DNA of 64,000 bases from contig JXTB01000041.1 of NCBI GenBank assembly GCA_002914805.1, positions 316,780-380,779 of the forward strand, written 5' to 3'. The notes beneath the pieces are model-generated. The model was not told the DNA's origin. It made no database searches and saw only the letters and a program-made list of their open reading frames with translations. Within the stretch, counting starts at the first letter, position 1. Every line of letters begins with the position of its first letter. Made by a program: the position numbers and the translations under genes. The stretch is from Parasponia andersonii. Taxonomy: Eukaryota > Streptophyta > Magnoliopsida > Rosales > Cannabaceae. This document shows positions 56,375 through 64,000 of this stretch, piece by piece.

Positions 56375-58071
56375 TGCAGCCTCAAGAGAGCTAGCTTCTT
56401 TGGTTGATAACAGAGAAATAAAATCTTCCTTTGAATTAGAAAAGATTGCTTTAAATTGAGAAACTAGAGACTCAAGACAGAGTAAAGCAAAGGAATATGA
56501 ATCGACTTGTTGATGAAGTAAAGTAAAGGAAGTGCGTGAAAAGTACGAAATTAAGCTAAGAAAATAGGAAACAAGCACTTTAGAACCGACTTTGTGAATA
56601 TATTTGAGATGGGCTGTCCTTAAATAAACTGATATTTTGGACTTCCAAGAAGACAAGACAAAATATGGTCACTTTTTAATGTGGGTCTATAGCTTCAATT
56701 TTTTTTTTTTTAAGCTCAATGTAGTGAATTTGCTAAGAACTTTATGAATGGAAAAAGGTCATCCATTAGATGCTATCTGACCTTAGAAAGAAAAGGATAA
56801 CCCTATCTACTATCTAATATCTAATAATATTTTTGAGAATTTCTTTGAAGAACAAAAGCATGCCACGTCAACTTGGAGGGCGGTTGCCACACGCACATGT
56901 ATTGCTTTATCTTTTGGGACTTTCACGCTGGATTTAATTTACTTGCAAGCAACTTGCATAGCTGAACACCAAAATGACATTTTAATTATGTTTTTTTTTA
57001 TTTTTAAAAAAAGTTTAATAGCTTTTAATGTTTAAATCACTTGAATTTAAATGCGTTTCATTCAACAACATAATTTTTTTTATTGCACCACTTGGACTTG
57101 CAATTAATGTCACACAAATAGATTTAGTGTGTGCCTAATCTTTACAAACATTGGATATTGATGAATTGGAAATAGGCGCTTTAGGATTGGTTTCGGATTC
57201 TCTATTATCCGCTCAAAATTCCTAATTTGGCATAATACTCTTTCTAGAAAGAAAAGCCTTGCTTACTTAACCCCCCCTCCCCCCAAAAGAAAAAAAAAAA
57301 CAAACAAAAAAAAGTGATATTAATAGCAATCGTTGAATGTGCTTAATTTTTTTTAATTCATTTTTGTTACTGAGGCAGAGATTACGAACTTTGTTGTTTA
57401 CCTTAGAAAAATACTTAAAATGGTGTCGATCTTAAAACATGTTCTAAAACGATGTGAAATTTTTATCACACTAACAACCGCGTGTTTTGCATGTTTTCAG
57501 CTTTTCATTGTCATTTTGATCCCGAACTTTAGTTGATATATTCCCCGAAGAAAAATAATTATGTATATACACAACCCAAAATCAAATCAAATCAACCCGG
57601 AAAGGTACGACAGTTTCGAGTAATGGTCCCCGTCGAATTGCGGGTGGTAGAGACATCTTATGTGACAGCAAAATTATATATATGTAAACGACAATTGACT
57701 TCATCTCAAAAGAAAAACGACAACGGACTTTTGAAAAGCAACATATCTAAAAAGGAAAACGACAACGGACTTGAAAACAAACATCACGTTCTATTTATAA
57801 ACGACGCACGAGAATTTTTTAAATATAACATGTTGTTTAAATCTCAAAAGACAGAAATCCAGAAAAACGGCATTTGTTATAAGAGAATACATTAGTGAAA
57901 CCTCAAAACTCCTTGTTAAAGATGAGTAATTATTGGGTCTTCATCTTAAAAGACATGTCGTTTCAAAACTAACGACATCAAATTTAAAAGCAAACGACAT
58001 TGTATCATTGCAATGAAAACAAAAAGTCGCTCTTAGACTAGAAGACAACAAATTTTTTTTCTTCGTTGGGT
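56375..58071. other. Upstream region, low complexity
   Basis: AT-rich with poly-A and C tracts (57268-57300). 57680-58020 has seven AACGAC/GTCGTTT words. An open frame at 57533-57895 covers part of this repeat stretch and lacks coding features. Confidence 0.45.
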
Positions 58072-58080
58072 TAATTTCAC

Positions 58081-58443
58081 GAGAAATTTACACTTAGTAC
58101 CCGGTTTCTAAATTTTTTTTTCATAAATACTCATTTTTAATTTTTCTTTCAAAAATATCCATTTTTACGGTCCATATTTCATATGCAAAATATGAGTAAT
58201 TGAGTGGTCCATATTTACAACGTAAATTTTATCCATGAGGTACACATTTTTTGTATAAAATATAAACGATATACATTTTAAAATATATGTTGATTTTTAG
58301 TGTAATTTTTATTCATGAAATGTAAACCACAATATACACATTTTATTTGTTAAATAATGGTGGTCTACATTTCTCCAAAAAAGTATAAAAATGACTATTT
58401 ATGAAAATAAAGTTTTAAAAACAAGTACTTATGAACTTTCCCC
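58081..58443. mobile_element. MULE-type MITE (363 bp)
   Basis: Terminal inverted repeats of about 70 bp: left GAGAAATTTACACTTAGTAC..., right end complement GGGGAAAGTTCATAAGTACT..., with shared TTTCATAAATA(C/G)TCATTTTTA inside. A perfect 9-bp direct repeat TAATTTCAC flanks it (58072-58080 and 58444-58452). A 9-bp target-site duplication is the mark of Mutator-like elements. No coding capacity. Confidence 0.75.
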
Positions 58444-58619
58444 TAATTTCACCAGTACCTATGGAAAGGGTCATTGTTATTTACGTACAATACATAAGAA
58501 AATTAAGTGGATGATCTAATTTTTAAATAAGTTTAAATAAATATTTATGTTTTAAAAATTATAGCAAAATATCATTTTTTAAAATCTACAATTATGGAAT
58601 ACAATGTATTTCCATACGG

Positions 58620-59072
58620 AAATAATTCAAAAATACATATTTTTAAAACCATATATTTATAAATACCAATTTTAAATTTTTATTTTATAAATATCAATTT
58701 TTATACCTATTTTTTTGAGAAATATAGATCACCACTATTTTATACATGAAATGTAGACCACAATATACATTTAATGCACGAAATATATACCATGGTCTAC
58801 ACTAAAAATTGACATATATTTTAAAATGTATATCATAAGTAAAATTTATAATGAAAAATGTAAACCGTGGTAAATATTTACATTATAAATGTATATCTTT
58901 CATATTTTACACATAAAGTATGTATTTTATGAATAAAATTTACATTATAAATGTGTACTACTAATATTTTGCATATGAAATATGGACCATAAAAATGGGT
59001 ATTTTTGAAAAAAAATAAAATAGGTATTTATGAAAATAAATTTTAAAAATAGATACTACGCATAAATTTCTC
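58620..59072. mobile_element. Related MITE in inverted orientation
   Basis: 59072 back to about 58915 is the complement of 58081-58245: GAGAAATTTATGCGTAGTAT..., with CCATATTTCATATGCAAAATAT shared. Its left end is less clear (about 58620). No matching TSD found. Together the two elements make an inverted repeat of about 1 kb. Confidence 0.55.
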
Positions 59073-60435
59073 TTTTCATTTTTGTTATTAAATGAGTTAG
59101 AACATTTAACTATAAATCTTTTAGCTTTGGTTATATACTAAATTTTGAGCCAAAAAATGATCAAATACATTGTATCACTATTGAACTTTTAAAGTAACCC
59201 AAATTTGGGGTTGTTGCACCATTCGTCATTCTATTAAAAAATATCAAGGTGTATAATCGTCAATTATAAATGATAAAATATCTATAAAAATTTGAGAGTT
59301 AAATTTGTAAACAAGTCATAAAAAAAGTGCCAATAGTACAAAGAATCACAATACCATGGATTATTAGTAAAATTAACCTTTCTTTGTTGTTTAGTTTTTA
59401 AATGTTAATAATCTCAATGTTATTTTAAATTTTTGTATTCCCTGAAAATTCTTTCATTTTATTCTTGTTAAGAAAGAACTCTCTAAGCTCATATATATTA
59501 TGAAAATGAACGATTCTCGCGTAATTTCATTTTTTACCTTGTCTTAATCAACATAGCTAATGTAACTTATTGTGTGCAAGAGAACAAAAAATTGAGCTAT
59601 CATTGTTAATTGAGTAATGCTACGAGACACCAGTGGTACCAAGCATATAATGATGTATCTATTTGTCATTATATAACTTTAATTAATAAACTGAGTCTTA
59701 CATGGATTTTACCTGAATTATAATTATGAGTAATTAGTAATAGAATGACACATCAGGTATTGTTGAGCACTACAGCGGTTCATAGCATTATTCTTGTTAA
59801 TAAAAGAATATCTTAATTTATACTTAAATTAAGATTTCACATAAGCTCTCTAATGTCAATTTGCAAATCATATATGAACAAGTGAAAATTAGGCCTTGTA
59901 CAACGTTTGTAGGAAAACAAAAAAGGTGGGCTCTATTTTAAAAAAAAAAAAAAATCTTGTATGGTTTTTATTAGAAAAATGCCAATTTTTATAATATATT
60001 TAGAAAATTCTATTTTTTAAAATAATAACTATTATCCGGTAACTAGTTTTCGAGTATTGATAACTAATAACTAAAGACATTTATAACTAGTACATAATTA
60101 ATAAGTGATAAACGGTAACTAATAACTATTTTAAAAATGATATTTTTCTAATTTTTTTTAAATGATATTTTTCTAATAAAAACTTTAGGGGAATTAGGAA
60201 AAAAAACTAACCTCCATATTTGTGTAATTCTTTTTTATTTCCATAGATACAAGCATTAGGAGAAAGGCTAAAGAAAAGGCCCAATATCCAATGGGTCTCA
60301 AGCCCTCAAATTGTGGCTTTCGTCGACTTGGTCAACCACTTTACTAGTTACTATGAAGGGACACTACTTTACATGCTCCTACGAGGGACATAACAAGATC
60401 AGATCCATTGTGGCTCTACTCTACTAGTTACTATA
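59073..60435. other. AT-rich intergenic region
   Basis: No gene seen. 60300-60440 contains two related stretches around ACTAGTTACTAT (60340 and 60425) close to the border of the right-hand retroelement. Confidence 0.5.
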
Positions 60436-60440
60436 GAGGG

Positions 60441-61555
60441 TGTTACATGGTCTAAAATTCGAACTAAATTTTTCGCCTTGTGATGGCACTAAGTCGCCCA
60501 CTTAGTAAGTCGCACTCAAGTGTTTAACTCACAAACTAGGAATAAGGGACTCTTGGGACAAGTTTAAGCAAGACACGCACCTAATACATGAATCACTCCT
60601 AACCTATTTATTAATCACAAAAAGGAATTACAACTCACTCGGAAGGGAACACACAAGCCTCTTACTTTCTGTTGTGTCCTCAACCATTCTCACACTTGGG
60701 TATTTATAGGCAACATAGGTGTGACTGACACCTCCAGCCACTAGGACCACTATTCCCACATTCGAAGGACTGGAACACGTTTAAATCACTAAGAGACGCC
60801 ATCTGGCTTGAGGTTGTGCGGGACAATATAAGAAGTGGCTGAAGGAAATGGAACTGGCCACGTTCAGCACGTCTGCCTATGCTGTGCGCAGTGTGGCCGA
60901 GTGGCATGCGCATTCTGCGTGCCACGCCCAGTCGTGTCTTGGTGGTGCGCCCATTTTCCGCACGCAGATGCACCACGTCCGCAACACTCGGCCACTTGCC
61001 CGGTTCCCATGGAACTCGGTTATGGGCACCCAGCCGCCCACCTTGGTCAATCGTGGCCACATTTAGTGGACCACGTTCCCCTCCTTTCTCGGTCACATTC
61101 CTTGCCTTTCTCGGCCACTTGCCGAGGCTGGTGCCAAGGCATTCCATGACTCTCCAGTCATGGTCACGCTCACTTGGCCATGTCTCCACTTTTCTCAGCC
61201 GTCTGTCCGAATGCCCGCCCCAGCGTCCGGATGTCTCTCACGTATGTCTGTGCGTGTTGATCGTGTGCGCACGTCCAGTCTCGGCTGCGCCCATGTTCTG
61301 CTTGCGCGCGCGCACCATGCTGCGCACGCTGCCCTTATGAAACTCTCTGTGGGATGCACACATGTGAGTCGCTCCTATGTGTGTCTTAGTGTTCCGCCTA
61401 CATAGTGTGCCCGCCCAACACACTTGCCTTGCATGCCCGCCATGCATTTACTTGCAGCCAACAAGTCTTGCCATGCCTTTCCCCCGAGGCATGGTTTATG
61501 AGTCGGCCCGTGCCAGCTTGCACACAGGCCCATCCGAGTTTATGAGGGTCTTACA
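60441..61555 (-). repeat. 3' LTR of the chromovirus (about 1.1 kb)
   Basis: GC-rich centre (60830-61500) in an AT-rich surrounding. Read on the minus strand it starts TGTAAGACCC and ends CCATGTAACA. The matching 5' LTR is not in the window, so length is inferred from ends and PPT. Confidence 0.7.
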
Positions 61556-61569
61556 AACCCACCCCCGCC
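61556..61569 (-). other. Polypurine tract
   Basis: Minus strand GGCGGGGGTGGGTT directly abuts the TGTAAG LTR start, as expected for plus-strand priming. Confidence 0.75.
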
Positions 61570-62940
61570 GGATGAAGCCGACGTCCTCGTCGGGAGGGTT
61601 TCCAAATAAGCCTTCACCTCGTCCTCGAATTCCCACAAAGTGACATCACGTTCCCAAGTATCATCCGCCTCGCTACTACCTTCCCATTGAACCAAATAAT
61701 CCGTTCTTCAGTTCTTACGGCTTGCCCCCATGGTTCGGTGATCAAGAATTTTTGCCAACCTTTTCTAAAACACCTTTCTCACAAACGGTGGAGCTCGTTT
61801 CACTTGTTGCCGCTCAGTATCCTCATGATAAGGTTTGAGGAAACTTACATGGAAAGTGGGGTGAATCTTCATTCTTTCAGGCAATGCCAGCCTGTATGCT
61901 ACGTTGCCGACCTTCTTGATTACCTCGAATGGCCCATCGAATTTCTGGATCAAGCCTTTGTGGTACCGCTTGTCCGTCACTTTCTTCTAGATTTGAGGTG
62001 TTAGATTAAGTAACACCTTGTCCCCTTCCTGGAATTCTAGAGGCCATCGATTCTGGTCCGCATACTTCTTCATCCGCCGCTGTGCCTTGGCCAAGCTATC
62101 CCGTGCTTGTTCAATCAGTTCTTGCTTCTCCATAGCAAAACGGTAGGCAGCAGGGCACATACCTTGAGATTTTTGTTTGGCTATCTCCAAGGGTGTCAGG
62201 GGTTGATGCCCGAATACTAGCTCAGATGGGTTCATCCCTGTTGATAAAGATTTATGTAGGTTGTAGAAGAATTGGGCTACATCAAGTAAACCCACCCAAT
62301 CATTTTGACTTGCGCACACGTAGTGGCGAAAGTACTCTTCCACCAAAGCATTGATCCGCTCTGTTTGGCCATCGGTTTGTGGATGGTTTACTGTGGAGAA
62401 TTTTAATTCTGAGCCCATGAGTTTGAAAAGACAGATCCAGAATTTACCCGTGAACCACGCATCACGGTCGCTGACTATATCCCGTGGCACTCCAAACACC
62501 TTCACCACGTATTTGAAAAATAATTCGGCAGCCACATCCGCCGGGCAAGCATGAGGTGCAGTAATGAATACCGCATACTTGGAGAATCGATCAACAATCA
62601 CCATTATTGATCGCTTGCCATCAACTGTAGGAAAGCCAACAATAAAATCCATGGAAATGAACTCCTATGGTCGTTCCGGGATGGGGAGGGGTTGAAGAAG
62701 ACCGGCTTGTTTCTTCCTCTCAGTCTTGTCTAGTTAGCACACTAGACATGTACGGACATAGAGTTCAACGTTCTCCTCCATCTTGGGCCAGAAGTAGTGC
62801 CTTGTTAACAAAGCAAGCATCCGTTCCACTCCTGGATGGCCAGCCCATTGAGGGTCATGGGTCTCTTTCAACAAATCTTGTCTAAGTCCCCCGCCCTTAG
62901 GGACATATAATCTGCTGCCCTTCGCATACAACAAGTTGTC
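61570..62940 (-). pseudogene. Integrase and chromodomain, broken
   Basis: Integrase zinc-finger part at 62934-62734 (HPGVERMLALLTRHYFWPKM, VRTCLVC then a stop). Core at 62652-61987 with SMDFIVGFPTVDG, IVDRFSKYAVFI, DIVSDRDAWFTGKF and HPQTDGQTERINALVEEYF; the catalytic D, D, E pattern is visible. After a TAG at about 61984, 61980-61765 continues with VTDKRYHKGLIQKFDGPFEV and HPTFHVSFLKPYH. The chromodomain follows at about 61720-61590: TDYLVQWEGSSEADDTWER, with its aromatic residues. In live chromoviruses this domain steers insertion. Confidence 0.85.
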
Positions 62941-64000
62941 CTCGACCCAATACTTACGGATTTCCCCATCAAGAACTTGCTACCTCAACTTGCAGTAAGT
63001 CTTATCCACTTCAATGTGTTGCTTGATTTTGTCAAGAAAACTTGATTCCACCATTGTAAGGGAAGCAACAAAGGATTTTACCTCTTTTCGTCTCAGAGCG
63101 TCTGCCACCTGGTTCTCTTTGCCTGGCCGATGTAGCCATACGAAATCAAACTCAGCAAGGAATTCCTGCCACCTTGCTTGTTTCGGGGAGAGTTTCTTTT
63201 GTGTCTTGAAGTAGGTGTTGGCAACATTGTCAGCTATCACTGTAAATTTCGTACCCAGCAAATAATGTTTCCATATCTCTAGGCAATGAATTACTGCTGC
63301 CATCTCCTTTTCGTGGGCTGAATACCGCTGTTCAGCTTCTTTCAGCTTCCGACTTTCATAGGCAATGGGGTGTCCCTCCTGGACTAATACCCCAGCAATA
63401 GCTCTATCAGATGCATCAGTATGGACTTTAAATGATAAGTTGAAGTCCGGTAAGCGTAGAACAGGTTTTGAAATTACCGCTTGTTTCACCCTCTCGAAGG
63501 CTCTTTGACATTCGTCCGTCCACTCCCACTTTCTATCTTTTTTCAGCAAGTTGGTGAGTGGGCTTACTTTCTTCGAGTAGCCTTCGATGAATCTTCGGTA
63601 ATAATTTGCTAGTCCAAGGAAGGACCGCAACTCAGTCATCTTCGTTGGGGCTGTCCAATCAACAATGGCTTGGACTTTCCGTTCATCCATACGGATCTTC
63701 CCATTGCTAACCCGATGTCCCAGAAACATAATTTCTGTTTGACAGAACTCACATTTTTCTTTCTTGACATAAAGGGAATTCTCTCTCAGCTTAGAGAAAA
63801 CCCGCTTTAAGTGATGTATATGTTCAAGCAATGACTCACTATACACCACAATATCATCTAGATAGACCACTACAAAAATCATCTAGGAACTCATAGAGCA
63901 CATCATTCATCAAGTTGCAAAATGTAGCAGGGGCGTTGGTTAACCCAAAGGGCATAACAAGGAACTCGTAAGAGCCATACCTCGTGACGCATGCCGTTTT
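62941..64000 (-). pseudogene. RT and RNase H of the chromovirus, partial
   Basis: From the window edge: [20 protein letters not shown], then a one-base insertion near 63880 that shifts frame, then [14 protein letters not shown] (YLDD active site) and [18 protein letters not shown]. RNase H follows: [40 protein letters not shown] and the [11 protein letters not shown] block. The open run is 63882-62980, ending in a TAG. Beyond 64000 the rest is missing. Confidence 0.88.

Larger units (their letters stand above)
60441..64000 (-). mobile_element. Chromovirus (Ty3/Gypsy with chromodomain), runs off the right edge
   Basis: Minus-strand element. 3' LTR at 60441-61555, then (in element order from the right) RT, RNase H, integrase and a chromodomain end close to a polypurine tract. 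The LTR starts TGTTACATGG on the plus strand and ends GGTCTTACA. GAGGG (60436-60440) is the left flank; the right flank is outside the window. The pol carries at least two in-frame stops and a frameshift, so this copy is non-autonomous. Confidence 0.9.

Noticed and set aside
57533..57895. 120-codon open frame
   Set aside because: Covers repeated AACGAC words and lysine-rich low complexity with no domain or gene context.
60835..61340. Several overlapping open frames on both strands, up to 161 codons
   Set aside because: All lie in the GC-rich LTR of the chromovirus and none has a family match; random open frames are expected at high GC.

Overview
This is a plant nuclear (eudicot) genomic window. 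It is AT-rich, its genes have many short GT-AG introns, and degenerate LTR retrotransposons lie between single-copy genes. Seven host genes can be read with confidence, six multi-exon and one single-exon: an NDR1/HIN1-like (NHL) membrane protein (6091-6723, -), a circadian pseudo-response regulator of the PRR9/PRR5 clade (10911-15221, -), the plastid ribosome-hibernation factor PSRP1 (33457-35554, +), a subtilisin-like serine protease (37350-41035, -), an organellar mTERF protein (45947-47596, -), a START-domain lipid-transfer protein (52934-55044, +) and a 74-residue membrane-anchored small protein (56030-56374, -). A plant protein of unknown function lies at 48395-51232 (-). A fragmentary candidate gene lies around 23.8-25.5 kb (-).

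Mobile DNA, left to right. (1) 573-4407: a pol-less Tat-lineage-like LTR element on the minus strand with only gag and an antisense spliced ORF, flanked by GATTC. (2) 17779-21284: a second element reduced to one long LTR, a tRNA-Met primer site, a gag relic and the last 151 bp of the other LTR. (3) 25748-31417: a structurally complete but coding-dead Ty3/Gypsy element with 460-bp LTRs and a perfect GTAAT target-site duplication. (4) About 32.2-32.8 kb: two tandem 300-bp SINE-like units carrying tRNA promoter boxes. (5) 58081-58443: a small Mutator-type MITE with a perfect 9-bp TSD, followed by an inverted relative. (6) 60441 to the window end: a chromovirus on the minus strand (3' LTR, PPT, chromodomain, integrase, RNase H, RT), broken by stops and a frameshift.

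The genes are ordinary, independently regulated plant loci, not an operon. The most useful regulatory signal is a cluster of evening-element motifs upstream of the PRR9-like gene, including a 19-bp palindrome made of two of them. I found no convincing undescribed biological system. The most unusual items are the two pol-less gag-bearing elements, the dual tRNA-promoter repeat units, an apparent GC-AG intron, the head-to-tail relic of the subtilase 3' end, and a retrotransposon that may sit inside the 5' intron of a host gene.
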